This document shows positions 23,204 to 31,032 of a stretch of 36,926 nucleotides of DNA, piece after piece (within the stretch, counting starts at the first letter, position 1; every line of letters starts with the position of its first letter). Made by a program: the position numbers and the translations under genes. The notes under the pieces are model-generated. The model had not been told where the DNA came from. It ran no database searches and was given only the letters and a program-made list of their open reading frames with translations. The DNA is taken from the NCBI GenBank assembly GCA_030649025.1, contig JAUSGO010000035.1, positions 1 through 36,926 on the forward strand. The letters are read 5' to 3'. The DNA comes from a bacterium (GTDB taxonomy: Bacteria; Patescibacteriota; Minisyncoccia; JAUYLV01).

Positions 23204-23602
23204 ATGTCAACAAACCTTACCGCATTCAAGCGTATATGGGAATTAAGCAAGGATTCGCCGTATATGGCAAAAATAGATAATCCTGATTTTGCCTTCTCCG
23301 GAGATAACGCGGTGTGCGGGGATTGGATGGAGCTTGCGTTTCGGATGCATAAAGATGGTTCGACAAAGCTCACCACGGGCAAAATCGCCGAGGCTCGATT
23401 TTTGCACACGGGGTGCGCCGTAAGCGCGGTTGCCGCCTCCGTTCTTATGGAATACGCGGAAGGAAAAACGCTGGATGAGGTTCGGAAAGTCACGCCAGAG
23501 GAACAGTTAAAGCTTTTTGGTGCTCCCGTAAGTCCCGCCCGCATCAAGTGCGCGCTTTTGCCGCTTGAAGTTCTGAAGATGGATCCGAAGAAAAAAAGGT
23601 AG
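23204..23602 (+). CDS. sufU: SufU/IscU-type sulfur acceptor and scaffold protein
   Basis: A protein of 132 residues from the ATG at 23204, with GGTGA 6 bases upstream; a TTG at 23171 is in frame but unlikely. The three ligand cysteines and the Asp are present: Cys38-Gly-Asp40 (NAVCGDWMEL), Cys71 (HTGCAVSAVAASVL) and Cys116 (RIKCALLPLEVL). In SufU a Zn at these residues lets the protein accept persulfide from SufS; in IscU they hold a nascent cluster. Pairing with SufS next door favours the SufU role, although a NifS/IscS-type enzyme also follows by 8 bases. Confidence 0.9.
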   Translation: MSTNLTAFKRIWELSKDSPYMAKIDNPDFAFSGDNAVCGDWMELAFRMHKDGSTKLTTGKIAEARFLHTGCAVSAVAASVLMEYAEGKTLDEVRKVTPEEQLKLFGAPVSPARIKCALLPLEVLKMDPKKKR

Positions 23603-23610
23603 CGTGCTCT

Positions 23611-24849
23611 ATGCGAAGAATCAAACCAAACAAAAAATTCATATATCTTGACCACGCCGCAACTACTCCGCTCGACCCAAAAGTAGAACAGGAGATGCGG
23701 CTGTTTTGGAGCGAAAAATTCCAAAATCCGTCGAGTATCTATGGAGGAGGACTTGAAACTCGCAAAGCCGTCGAGAATGCCCGGAAACATATCGCCGATA
23801 TTTTGCATTGCTCGTCATCGGAGGTCGTATTTACGCCCGGAGGAACGGCAAGCGACAATCTTGCGGTATTGGGCATTGCGCGGGCATATGCGGGCGGCGG
23901 AAAGAAGCACATCATTGTCTCGTCCATTGAACATGAAGCGGTGCTGGAGCCCGCACGGCAACTTGAGAAAGATGGTTTTTCGGTTACTTTTTTGAAGATT
24001 GATAAAAATGGATTGGTAGACCCGCGGGATGTAAAGAAAGCTCTTCGTCCTGATACAATTTTTGTTTCTGTGATGTATGCGAACAACGAGATAGGCACCA
24101 TTCAGCCGATCCGCGAGATCGCCAAGACTATTCGTGACTTTAGAAAAATTCGCAATCCGCAATCCGCCCGCCTCGCCGAGACGGCGAGTCGAGGCTGGGC
24201 AATTCGCAATCCTGAATTACCCTATTTCCATACCGATGCATGCCAAGCTGCAAACTATCTTAATCTCAATGTACAAAAGCTCGGCGTGGACCTTATGACG
24301 CTCAACGGCTCAAAGATATACGGTCCGAAAATGAGCGGTATGCTGTATGTGAAAAGCGGGGTAAGGCTCAAACCCATTGTTTTTGGCGGCGGGCAGGAAA
24401 AGGGGTTGTGGAGCGGAACTGAAAATGTTCCGGGCATTGTAGGATTTGCGCGTGCGCTGGAGATCGTCGAGAAACTAAAGAGCAAAGAAGTCGCGCGGCT
24501 TACAAAACTTCGGGATTATTTTATTGGGAAACTGCAGAATGAAATAAAGGGCGTAGTGCTCAACGGCGATCCCGCTCGTCGCCTTCCCAATAACATCCAT
24601 ATCTCGGTTAGTGATGTTGAAGGAGAGGTTTTGGTTCTATATCTTGATGGGGTGCGAGTAGAGACGGCTGTGGGTTCCGCATGCACCGCGCAAAGCAGCA
24701 AGCCGTCGCACGTACTGACTGCTCTGGGCCTTTCTCCAAAGAAAGCCCGGGAGAGTCTCCGCATGACGCTCGGCAGAAACACCTCAAAGAAAAATTGTGA
24801 TGATGTCGTCGAAGAGATGAAAAAAGCAATTAAACTGCTCCGTCATTGA
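23611..24849 (+). CDS. NifS/IscS-type cysteine desulfurase (group I) with an in-frame insert
   Basis: A 412-residue PLP enzyme. It begins FIYLDHAATTPLDPKV, has SSIEHEAVL, YANNEIGTIQPI, PLP Lys235 in LNGSKIYGPKMSG and the catalytic Cys358 in VGSACTAQSSKPSHVL on the long mobile loop typical of group I. Residues of about 179-203 (IRNPQSARLAETASRGWAIRNPEL region) interrupt the family between the helix after NNEIG and the FHTDACQA strand. They come from a palindrome-bearing insert with IRNP encoded at both ends. The reading frame is kept, so the protein may stay active. It would supply sulfur for Fe-S clusters or tRNA thiolation. Confidence 0.9.
   Translation: MRRIKPNKKFIYLDHAATTPLDPKVEQEMRLFWSEKFQNPSSIYGGGLETRKAVENARKHIADILHCSSSEVVFTPGGTASDNLAVLGIARAYAGGGKKHIIVSSIEHEAVLEPARQLEKDGFSVTFLKIDKNGLVDPRDVKKALRPDTIFVSVMYANNEIGTIQPIREIAKTIRDFRKIRNPQSARLAETASRGWAIRNPELPYFHTDACQAANYLNLNVQKLGVDLMTLNGSKIYGPKMSGMLYVKSGVRLKPIVFGGGQEKGLWSGTENVPGIVGFARALEIVEKLKSKEVARLTKLRDYFIGKLQNEIKGVVLNGDPARRLPNNIHISVSDVEGEVLVLYLDGVRVETAVGSACTAQSSKPSHVLTALGLSPKKARESLRMTLGRNTSKKNCDDVVEEMKKAIKLLRH
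24147..24212 (+). repeat. Palindromic insert bounded by 12-bp direct repeats within a gene
   Basis: AATTCGCAATCC occurs at 24147-24158 and 24201-24212, exactly 54 bp apart, so the frame is kept. Between them CTCGCCG-AGA-CGGCGAG (24172-24188) and an outer GCCTCG/CGAGGC (24170-24175/24190-24195) form a hairpin. This is the layout of a small palindromic repeat element. Confidence 0.6.
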
Positions 24850-24903
24850 AGCGCTGTGGACAAAGACGCTTCCCATAATCCTGAAAATATGTAATAAAAT
24901 ACT

Positions 24904-24922
24904 AAAGCGTGGGCCCCACGCT
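24904..24922 (+). promoter_or_regulatory. Palindrome in the leader of the FAD dehydrogenase gene
   Basis: AAGCGTGGG-C-CCCACGCTT is a 9-bp perfect inverted repeat with a one-base centre, 29 bp before the chosen start at 24951. It may be an operator or a short hairpin. Confidence 0.4.
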
Positions 24923-24950
24923 TATTGTTGTGCTCGCAGGCACACCGCTT

Positions 24951-26300
24951 ATGTCAAAAGCAAATTACGATGTAGCTATCATAGGGTCCGGTCCTGCCGG
25001 CATGTTTGCTGCGCTTGAACTGACGCGGCGTAAGCCGGGTGTCAGGACCATAGTGTTTGAAAAAGGACCGCTACGGACGTTTGATGAAAAAGCGAATCTC
25101 ACCTGCGGGTGGGGAGGGTCCGGCGCATTTTCCGACGGGAAGCTGAATCACACGGCGCTATCCGGCGGGCAACTGCGCGATTTTATGACCCAGGAAGAAT
25201 TCGAGAGCGTCATGCGCGATGTCGATCGCGCGTATCTTGAGTTCGGCGGAGACAAAAAACTCGTGGATGCGACATCCGACCAAGTAGCAGACCTCCGGCG
25301 TCGGGTCATTGCCGCAGACATGGAACTCGTACACTTTCCTATTCGGCACCTTGGCACAGATAAATCTCGCATCATTGTTGATAACATCAGAAAACATATA
25401 GAAGAGAAGGGCGTAGAGGTTAAGGTGAATAGCGGCGTTTCCCACATTAACCCCGGTATGGGTGTTTTTGAAGTGGTGTGCGAGAACGGAAATCGTTTCA
25501 CGGCCCAGAAGGTTATCATTGCTCCCGGCCGCGGAGGTGCTGAATGGTTCCAGGAAGAGGCCAGGCGACTTGGGCTTGCGATGGAGAACAATGGCGTGGA
25601 TATCGGCGTGCGGGTGGAAGTGCGGGATGAGATCATGAAACCGGTTACGGATCTCGTGTATGAATTGAAAGTGCTTTATTTCTCAAAGACCTATCGGGAC
25701 AAAGTTCGGACGTTTTGCATGTGCCCTTCAGGATTTGTTGCGATGGAAAATTATCGGGGGCTTACGACGGTAAATGGCCACAGCGCCAAAGATATAAAAT
25801 CAGGTAACACAAATTTTGCGGTGCTGGTAACCAAAACCTTCACCGAGCCGTTTAATGACCCTCTGGAATATGCGCGTTCCGTATCAGGCCTTGCAAATCT
25901 TCTTGCCGGAGGAAGCGTTCTGGTCCAGCGTCTCGGAGATCTCAAAGACCACCGCAGAAGCACGACAGAAAAGATCAGAAGTTCCTTCGTTTCCCCGACT
26001 CTTGCGGAGGCTGTGCCGGGGGATTTGAGTCTCGCGCTTCCACACAGGCATCTGGTGTCCATTATCGAGATACTTGAAGCGCTTGATGCTATTGTGCCGG
26101 GCGTTGCGGGCGACTCGACCCTGCTTTACGGTGCGGAAGTGAAGTTCTACTCAAACCGTATCAAGGTGCAACACGGCGGATTTGAAACGATGATCCCGGG
26201 CCTTTTTGTCGCCGGAGATGGTTCCGGATACACGCGCGGCCTCATGCAATCCTCCATGCATGGCGTTGTTGTGGCACGACATATCGCGGAGCGGATTTGA
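24951..26300 (+). CDS. FAD-dependent dehydrogenase (COG2509-like)
   Basis: A 449-residue protein from the ATG at 24951; the frame extends to a GTG at 24909 across a palindrome, which is less likely. It has the Rossmann FAD motif YDVAIIGSGPAGMFAALEL at the N-terminus, CGWGGSGAFSDGKLN as in the COG2509/HI0933-like flavoproteins, and a C-terminal FAD contact LFVAGDGSGYTRGLMQSSMHG. The group is uncharacterised; some members act on isoprenoids or are annotated as NAD(FAD)-utilising dehydrogenases. It should be cytoplasmic. It follows the suf island in the same direction, 101 bases after it, with no operator copy. Confidence 0.75.
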   Translation: MSKANYDVAIIGSGPAGMFAALELTRRKPGVRTIVFEKGPLRTFDEKANLTCGWGGSGAFSDGKLNHTALSGGQLRDFMTQEEFESVMRDVDRAYLEFGGDKKLVDATSDQVADLRRRVIAADMELVHFPIRHLGTDKSRIIVDNIRKHIEEKGVEVKVNSGVSHINPGMGVFEVVCENGNRFTAQKVIIAPGRGGAEWFQEEARRLGLAMENNGVDIGVRVEVRDEIMKPVTDLVYELKVLYFSKTYRDKVRTFCMCPSGFVAMENYRGLTTVNGHSAKDIKSGNTNFAVLVTKTFTEPFNDPLEYARSVSGLANLLAGGSVLVQRLGDLKDHRRSTTEKIRSSFVSPTLAEAVPGDLSLALPHRHLVSIIEILEALDAIVPGVAGDSTLLYGAEVKFYSNRIKVQHGGFETMIPGLFVAGDGSGYTRGLMQSSMHGVVVARHIAERI

Positions 26301-26402
26301 GGTATGATTCGGGAGATTAGCGCTATAAACATCCTTACACACTTGAGAACGTAAGGATATTGAAGAGAATGAAGTATCAAAGAGATTAGGAGGCTTGAAA
26401 GT

Positions 26403-26882
26403 ATGAAAAATACCGAAAAAGCATTCAAATGGATAATAGGAATTTTGAAAAAGCACGAGGTGCCATTTCAAATAACTGGTGGGCTTGCCGCGAAAGTTTA
26501 TGGATCGAATAGACCCCTGGCCGATATTGATATCGATATCCCCGATGACGACTTCCCTAAAATTATGGAAGATGTAAACAAGTTTATTGTTTATGGTCCA
26601 GCGCATTATAATGACGAACGATGGGATTGTAAGTTGATGACATTAAGTTTCGAGGGGCAAGAAATAGATATAAGTGGCGCAGATAGTATGAAAATTTGTG
26701 ACGCAAGAACCGGAGAATGGAAAAGTATGCCCACGGATTTTTTAAAGTCAGTGGAGAAGGAGGTTTTTGGGATAAGTGTTCCAGTAATACCACCTAAGGC
26801 GTTAGTTGATTACAAGCAAATGTTAATAGGAGAGCATCAAAGAGAAGATATTGCTTCGGTGTCCGCGTGGATCAGTCAATAA
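26403..26882 (+). CDS. MNT/AbiEii-like nucleotidyltransferase-fold protein
   Basis: A 159-residue protein. ITGGLAAKVYGSNRPLADIDIDI matches the nucleotidyltransferase motif of a GG pair followed by a DxD-type acid pair, and EIDIS supplies the third acid. PPKALVDYKQMLIGEHQREDI resembles the helical tail of aminoglycoside-adenylyltransferase-like and AbiEii-type proteins. Such proteins transfer NMP to RNA, protein or small molecules, often as toxins. A textbook AGGAGG precedes the start by about 9 bases, unlike most neighbours, and the GC content is visibly lower than the flanking genes, which suggests transfer. No antitoxin gene is evident. Confidence 0.6.
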   Translation: MKNTEKAFKWIIGILKKHEVPFQITGGLAAKVYGSNRPLADIDIDIPDDDFPKIMEDVNKFIVYGPAHYNDERWDCKLMTLSFEGQEIDISGADSMKICDARTGEWKSMPTDFLKSVEKEVFGISVPVIPPKALVDYKQMLIGEHQREDIASVSAWISQ

Positions 26883-26913
26883 ATACCAGAAGTGTCATGG
26901 GAAGTGAGGATAT

Positions 26914-26939
26914 GAAAAATGGCCATCTTGTGATGACCA
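26914..26939 (-). terminator. Intrinsic terminator
   Basis: TGGCCATC (26920-26927) and GATGACCA (26932-26939) with a TTGT loop. Minus-strand reading gives five T after the stem. It serves the gene ending at 26945. Confidence 0.75.
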
Positions 26940-26944
26940 TGTAG

Positions 26945-27250
26945 TTAGACGACTTCCTGCAGGAGCTTCACTTTGTCGGTTTTGATTCTGCAGGAAGTGC
27001 GCGTGAGGATTCTGCCAATTTCACAGGAGAAAACTCGAGCAGTTAGTCCGTATTTCCTCTCGAAGTAACGTTTTAGCGCATTGGCATCGCCACGAGTCGG
27101 AGTGACATATAACCCACCAGATTCACCGTTTTCTGCGATTGGCTCCCTAGGAACTGTCCATTTTCCGACCAAATATTGAATACGGCTATGCCTCGCCGCA
27201 CGAAGTCCGAGTGATGTTAAATCATCTCGTAACACCTTGAATGCAAGCAA
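26945..27250 (-). CDS. Hypothetical protein with probable TTG start
   Basis: A protein of about 101 residues if it starts at the TTG at 27250, which follows a clear GGAGG by 6 bases. The frame stays open to an ATG at 27367, but a good promoter (TTGACA, 18 bp, TAACAT) lies at 27315-27286 inside that extension, so the shorter form is favoured. The protein is basic (LTSLGLRAARHSRIQYLVGKW, LKRYFERKYGL, RTSCRIKTDKVKLLQEVV) with a predicted mixed helix and strand pattern, compatible with nucleic-acid binding, but no family is recognised. It has low GC and a good promoter like the neighbouring nucleotidyltransferase, so both may be recent arrivals. Confidence 0.5.
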   Translation of the reverse strand: MLAFKVLRDDLTSLGLRAARHSRIQYLVGKWTVPREPIAENGESGGLYVTPTRGDANALKRYFERKYGLTARVFSCEIGRILTRTSCRIKTDKVKLLQEVV

Positions 27251-27285
27251 TTCGCGCCTCCAATTTACTGATAAGTTCTGAAAGT

Positions 27286-27315
27286 ATGTTAAATTAAAAA
27301 TACGTACTATGTCAA
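27286..27315 (-). promoter_or_regulatory. Promoter for the TTG-start gene
   Basis: On the minus strand TTGACA (27315-27310), an 18-bp spacer, then TAACAT (27291-27286). Confidence 0.55.
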
Positions 27316-27432
27316 TGAAATAACCCGCATGACATTTTCTATAATCTACCCAATTTAGCAGATGCAAAAATGGAAAAATCGCTTAAAATAAGGAAAATCC
27401 CTGCGGTTGATTATTAAAAAAGCAGATTCGTC

Positions 27433-28347
27433 ATGCCAATATCTAAAATACAAATTCTGGGTGTGCCGATGGACTTAGGTCAAGACCGGCGAGGGGTGGA
27501 TATGGGACCTTCTGCGATTCGTGCGGCAGGCCTTCATGCAAGATTGCGTTCGCTCGGATATGACATTGAAGATGCGGGAAATATCCCAGCGGCGATATTG
27601 GAGACTCGGGCATTTAAAAATCCACGGGCAAAATATCTTGAAGAGATAGCGGAGACCTGCAGGAGGCTTGCAAGGGGCGTGACGGACGCGCTACAAAAAA
27701 AGAGCGCGCCGCTCGTGCTTGGGGGAGATCACTCCATCGCCATAGGAACGGTCACGGGTGTCAGCCGCTATTTTCAAAAGAAAGGAAAGCGCATTGGACT
27801 TATTTGGATAGATGCGCATGCCGACATGAACACTCCCCAGACAAGTCCCAGCGGCAACGTGCACGGAATGCCGCTTGCTTGCTGTGTGGGGCTTGGACCG
27901 AAAGAACTCACGCACCTTGCCGGGTATGCCCCGGTAGTTCGGCCGCAGAACGTGGTACTGGTCGGTGTTCGCGACGTAGATGTGCTAGAAAAACCCCATG
28001 TGCGAAGATCGGGGGTCAAAGCCTTTACTATGCGCGAAATTGACGAGCGGGGGATGCGAGCTGTGATGGAGGATGCTGTTAAAATTGTCTGTAAGGAGAC
28101 GGATGGGTTTCACGTCAGCTTAGATATGGATTTCGTTGATCCCTCGGAGGCCCCCGGGGTCGGCACGCCCATTCGGGGAGGCGGAACATACCGCGAAGCG
28201 CATTTGGCGCTGGAAATGATATCCGATACGGGAGGGATGACGTCTATGGAGATCGTGGAGGTAAATCCTATTCTGGATTCCTCAAACCGCACCGCCAATT
28301 TAGCGGTAGAACTTGCAATGTCCGCCTTTGGAAAACGAATCATGTGA
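27433..28347 (+). CDS. rocF: Arginase
   Basis: A 304-residue binuclear Mn enzyme of the ureohydrolase family. All metal ligands are visible: His100 (GGDHS), Asp127, His129 and Asp131 (WIDAHADMN), and Asp231 and Asp233 (SLDMDFVDP). The segment TPQTSPSGNVHGMP is typical of arginase rather than agmatinase, and EVNPILD contributes the conserved Glu. It converts arginine to ornithine and urea in the cytoplasm. No ornithine pathway gene is nearby, so it may serve nitrogen scavenging or arginine supply control. No Shine-Dalgarno sequence is visible. Confidence 0.9.
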   Translation: MPISKIQILGVPMDLGQDRRGVDMGPSAIRAAGLHARLRSLGYDIEDAGNIPAAILETRAFKNPRAKYLEEIAETCRRLARGVTDALQKKSAPLVLGGDHSIAIGTVTGVSRYFQKKGKRIGLIWIDAHADMNTPQTSPSGNVHGMPLACCVGLGPKELTHLAGYAPVVRPQNVVLVGVRDVDVLEKPHVRRSGVKAFTMREIDERGMRAVMEDAVKIVCKETDGFHVSLDMDFVDPSEAPGVGTPIRGGGTYREAHLALEMISDTGGMTSMEIVEVNPILDSSNRTANLAVELAMSAFGKRIM

Positions 28348-28355
28348 AGGAAGAA

Positions 28356-28384
28356 TTGCGATATGTATGCGAGCATGCTATACT
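28356..28384 (+). promoter_or_regulatory. Promoter for the pilin-like/nfu pair
   Basis: TTGCGA at 28356-28361, a 17-bp spacer, then TATACT at 28379-28384. Confidence 0.6.
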
Positions 28385-28413
28385 GATTTCTTAATATTTG
28401 TCAGGCGAGTGAT

Positions 28414-28737
28414 ATGAGAAAAATTCTTTCCAAAGCCCTTCCTACCACGTTTGTCACCTTCCCGGCATTTTCCTCCGGCAATGCGCCGACGGCGGATGAC
28501 GCGTTCAATTATCTTGCGCTCATGCTTAATAGAGGCATGTACTGGCTTGCGTCGTTCGCATTTCTCATTGCGGGCATCATGATTATTATCTCCGGCATCA
28601 AGTTCATGTTCGCGGGCGGAGACGAAGAAAAGCGCCGGGGCGCAAGGCATACGCTGATTTATTCCATTGTAGGCGTTGTAGTGGTGATTTTGGCGCAAAA
28701 CTTTATTACGGTCATTAAGAACTTTTTTGGCGCATGA
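28414..28737 (+). CDS. VirB2/TrbC pilin-like two-helix membrane protein
   Basis: A 107-residue protein. A possible signal region is followed by two hydrophobic helices at about residues 43-65 (MYWLASFAFLIAGIMIIISGIKFMF) and 80-100 (LIYSIVGVVVVILAQNFITVI), linked by a charged turn (AGGDEEKRRGARHT). This is the build of TrbC/VirB2-type major pilins and of the many small two-helix proteins of Patescibacteria thought to form type IV secretion or DNA-uptake structures. AGGCGAG precedes the start. Its last bases overlap the start of the Nfu gene by 4 nt, an odd pairing that implies coupled translation. Confidence 0.65.
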   Translation: MRKILSKALPTTFVTFPAFSSGNAPTADDAFNYLALMLNRGMYWLASFAFLIAGIMIIISGIKFMFAGGDEEKRRGARHTLIYSIVGVVVVILAQNFITVIKNFFGA

Positions 28738-28985
28738 AGGCAAAAATAGAGACACAAACGCTCAAAGACCGCATTTTCGAGGTGCTGGAAAAAGACGTGA
28801 AGCCTTTTTTGGCACTTCACGGAGGCGATGCGGAGTTGAAAAAAGTTGAAGAGGGGATCGTAACGGTAGCGCTCAAAGGCGCATGCCACGGCTGTTCTAT
28901 GGCGGCCATAACGTTTCAGATGGGCGTTGAGCAGATGCTCATCGATAAATTTCCGGAAGAGATTATTGGGCTGGAATACGAATAA
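28734..28985 (+). CDS. Nfu-type Fe-S cluster carrier (NifU C-terminal domain)
   Basis: An 83-residue single-domain protein. FLALHGGDAELKKVEEGIVTVALKGACHGCSMAAITFQMGVEQML is the NifU C-terminal domain with its CxxC motif (Cys residues in GACHGCSMA) that binds a [4Fe-4S] cluster between two subunits. It carries clusters from the Suf scaffold to target enzymes such as the MutY-like and Nth glycosylases encoded downstream. It overlaps the membrane protein gene by ATGA. No operator copy lies upstream, so it seems to be outside the IscR-like regulon. Confidence 0.9.
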   Translation: MKAKIETQTLKDRIFEVLEKDVKPFLALHGGDAELKKVEEGIVTVALKGACHGCSMAAITFQMGVEQMLIDKFPEEIIGLEYE

Positions 28986-29013
28986 GTTCCTATAAGTGAT
29001 AGAAATTACAGCT

Positions 29014-29036
29014 CGCCTACAAGAGGCGTTTTTTAC
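29014..29036 (+). terminator. Short intrinsic terminator after nfu
   Basis: CGCCT (29014-29018), ACAAG loop, AGGCG (29024-29028), then six T. Confidence 0.65.
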
Positions 29037-29060
29037 TTCGCGCGAAAATGGTAATTAAGG

Positions 29061-29066
29061 TATACT
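29061..29066 (+). promoter_or_regulatory. -10 element implying a leaderless transcript
   Basis: TATACT ends 6 bases before the ATG at 29073, so transcription should begin at or next to the A of the start codon. No convincing -35 is seen. Confidence 0.45.
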
Positions 29067-29072
29067 TACCAA

Positions 29073-29969
29073 ATGCCACTCTGGGCTTTTTTCGCGGTAG
29101 CGGCGTATGCGATAAATGCCGCCGTTGCGGTAAGCGATAAATATTTTCTCACACGGCGCATTCCTAACGCCATATCTTATGGGTTCTGGGTCGGAGTTTT
29201 CGGACTGGTATTTGTTCTTGCCATTCCCTTTGGCTTTTCGCTTCCCTCGCCAATGGTGCTTGTTGCTGCGCTTGCGTCCGGGGCGGCGTTCACCGTTTTC
29301 CTTCTGGTACTTTTTTGGTCCATTGAGCATGGCGACGTATCTCGTGTAGTGCCGACTATGGGCGTGGTATTTCCTCTGGCTACGATGTTTCTTGCCTCCT
29401 TCTTCATCCACGAGAAGTTGGAGAGCACCCAGTTTCTTGCTTTTTGTGTTCTGGTGGCTTCCAGTGTTCTTCTCTCGTTCTATGGGTACCAAAAAGGAGA
29501 CCATCATGTGGCGGTATTTTTTGGAGCGGTGCTTGCAGGATTGCTTTCTGCGCTTTCGAGCGTTCTTGCAAAATATGTTTTTGAGCATCATGAGCCATTC
29601 ATTTCCGGCTTTATCTGGATGCGGCTTGCCGGCGGGGCAATGGCGCTTACATTGCTTCTTGTGCCTCGATGGCGACGGCGGATATTTGGGACAACCCGGG
29701 ACCCACAAAGTCACATTGGGTTTCTTGTGCTTGTCCGCATCGGGGCGGGACTTTCGTTCATTGTTCTAAATTACTCCATAGCTTTGGGCTCGGTTACACT
29801 GGTAAATGCGCTTAAGGGCGCGGAATACGCGGTGATATTCTTAATTATGATAGTACTTAGTAAATTTCTACCCGGAGTCGTGAAAGAGACGTTAAACCCC
29901 AAGATTGTTATTGCAAAATGCATAGCCATCAGCGGAATTATTATAGGTTTATTGCTACTTAGGATGTAG
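29073..29969 (+). CDS. EamA/DMT-family transporter
   Basis: A 298-residue protein with about ten hydrophobic segments arranged as two EamA repeats (about 1-135 and 150-298). The second repeat ends in KGAEYAVIFLIMIVLSKFL ... IAISGIIIGLLLL, typical of drug/metabolite transporter proteins that move amino acids, sugars or nucleotides across the inner membrane. The substrate is unknown. It seems to be translated from a leaderless mRNA, and the next gene starts 2 bases after its stop, which ties it to the glycosidase-like protein. Confidence 0.8.
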   Translation: MPLWAFFAVAAYAINAAVAVSDKYFLTRRIPNAISYGFWVGVFGLVFVLAIPFGFSLPSPMVLVAALASGAAFTVFLLVLFWSIEHGDVSRVVPTMGVVFPLATMFLASFFIHEKLESTQFLAFCVLVASSVLLSFYGYQKGDHHVAVFFGAVLAGLLSALSSVLAKYVFEHHEPFISGFIWMRLAGGAMALTLLLVPRWRRRIFGTTRDPQSHIGFLVLVRIGAGLSFIVLNYSIALGSVTLVNALKGAEYAVIFLIMIVLSKFLPGVVKETLNPKIVIAKCIAISGIIIGLLLLRM

Positions 29970-29971
29970 AT

Positions 29972-31009
29972 ATGAAAAAGTTTATAAAAAGAATTTTAAT
30001 GACGGTACTGGTAGTCATTTCGGGAATTACACTAATACTTACTATTTTTTTAACGTCGGTTCGTAATCCCCAAAAACCCGAACGTTTCACATATGGCATT
30101 ACGTTCTCGAGACCATTTACCGAAAAGCTTGGCCTTGATTGGAAAGAAACCTATATAGCCATACTCGACGAACTTAACATAAAAACAATACGGCTTGTTG
30201 CCTATTGGTCGGAAATTGAACCAAGGGAAGGCAATTTTGACTTTGAGGGTCTCGACTGGCAGATCTCCCAGGCAAAAAAAAGGAACATTGGCGTGATGCT
30301 AGCATTCGGGCAGAAACTTCCGCGATGGCCGGAGTGCCATTACCCAGCATGGCTTCAAAAAGATACGGATGAAAAAATGCGAGAAGGTCTAGACGCTACG
30401 GAACACGAAAAGCTGCTGCGTTATCTGCGCGCCACCATGGAACACTACAAGGACGAGAATGCGATAACCCATTGGCAGATAGAGAACGAACCATTCTTGC
30501 CGTTTGGCATCTGTCCCGTTCTTAATGAAGATTTCTTTGGCCAGGAGGTTGCGCTTGTCCGTTCGATGGAACCCTCGCGGAGCCTGGTTATATCGGAATC
30601 CGGAGAATTCTCCACATGGATTGGCGCCGCAAGGCTCGCCGATGTTATCGGCTCAACGCTCTACCGCGTGGTGTGGTGGCAATCAACCGGTTATGTGCGC
30701 TATCCAATCCCCGAATGGTTCTATTGGAAAAAAACCATTTTGATAAAATGGCTCTATCCCTCGGTGAAAGACATCGTGGTCATTGAGCTTCAGGGAGAGC
30801 CGTGGGCGCATCTGCAGATATACGAGAACACGATCGAAGAGATGATGAAGTCCATGCCTCCCGCGCAGTTCATAGAGAATCTTCGCTACGCGCGCGATTC
30901 GCGCTTTGCGACGCAGTATGTGTGGGGAGCAGAATGGTGGTACTGGATGAAAACGAAACATCAAGTTCCTTTTTATTGGGATTATGCCGGGCAAATATTC
31001 AAAGAGTAG
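29972..31009 (+). CDS. Membrane-anchored glycoside hydrolase of clan GH-A type
   Basis: A 345-residue protein. One N-terminal membrane helix (ILMTVLVVISGITLILTIFL) anchors a TIM-barrel domain. The family pattern is visible: IKTIRLVAYWSEIEPREGNFDFEGLDWQI near the start, the acid/base Glu in HWQIENEP and the probable nucleophile Glu in VVIELQGEPW, the usual positions on strands 4 and 7 of clan GH-A (beta-galactosidase/cellulase-like). It should act outside the membrane on a polysaccharide or glycan. It is co-transcribed with the EamA transporter, which could import a product; that link is inference. Confidence 0.75.
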   Translation: MKKFIKRILMTVLVVISGITLILTIFLTSVRNPQKPERFTYGITFSRPFTEKLGLDWKETYIAILDELNIKTIRLVAYWSEIEPREGNFDFEGLDWQISQAKKRNIGVMLAFGQKLPRWPECHYPAWLQKDTDEKMREGLDATEHEKLLRYLRATMEHYKDENAITHWQIENEPFLPFGICPVLNEDFFGQEVALVRSMEPSRSLVISESGEFSTWIGAARLADVIGSTLYRVVWWQSTGYVRYPIPEWFYWKKTILIKWLYPSVKDIVVIELQGEPWAHLQIYENTIEEMMKSMPPAQFIENLRYARDSRFATQYVWGAEWWYWMKTKHQVPFYWDYAGQIFKE

Positions 31010-31032
31010 GCATATATTATTAACTTCAACTT

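Noticed and set aside
24909-24950. GTG start for the FAD dehydrogenase
   Set aside because: It lies in a palindrome, and the family begins close to the ATG at 24951.
27251-27367. N-terminal extension of the minus-strand unknown gene to an ATG at 27367
   Set aside because: A near-consensus promoter and GGAGG lie within it, which favours the TTG at 27250.
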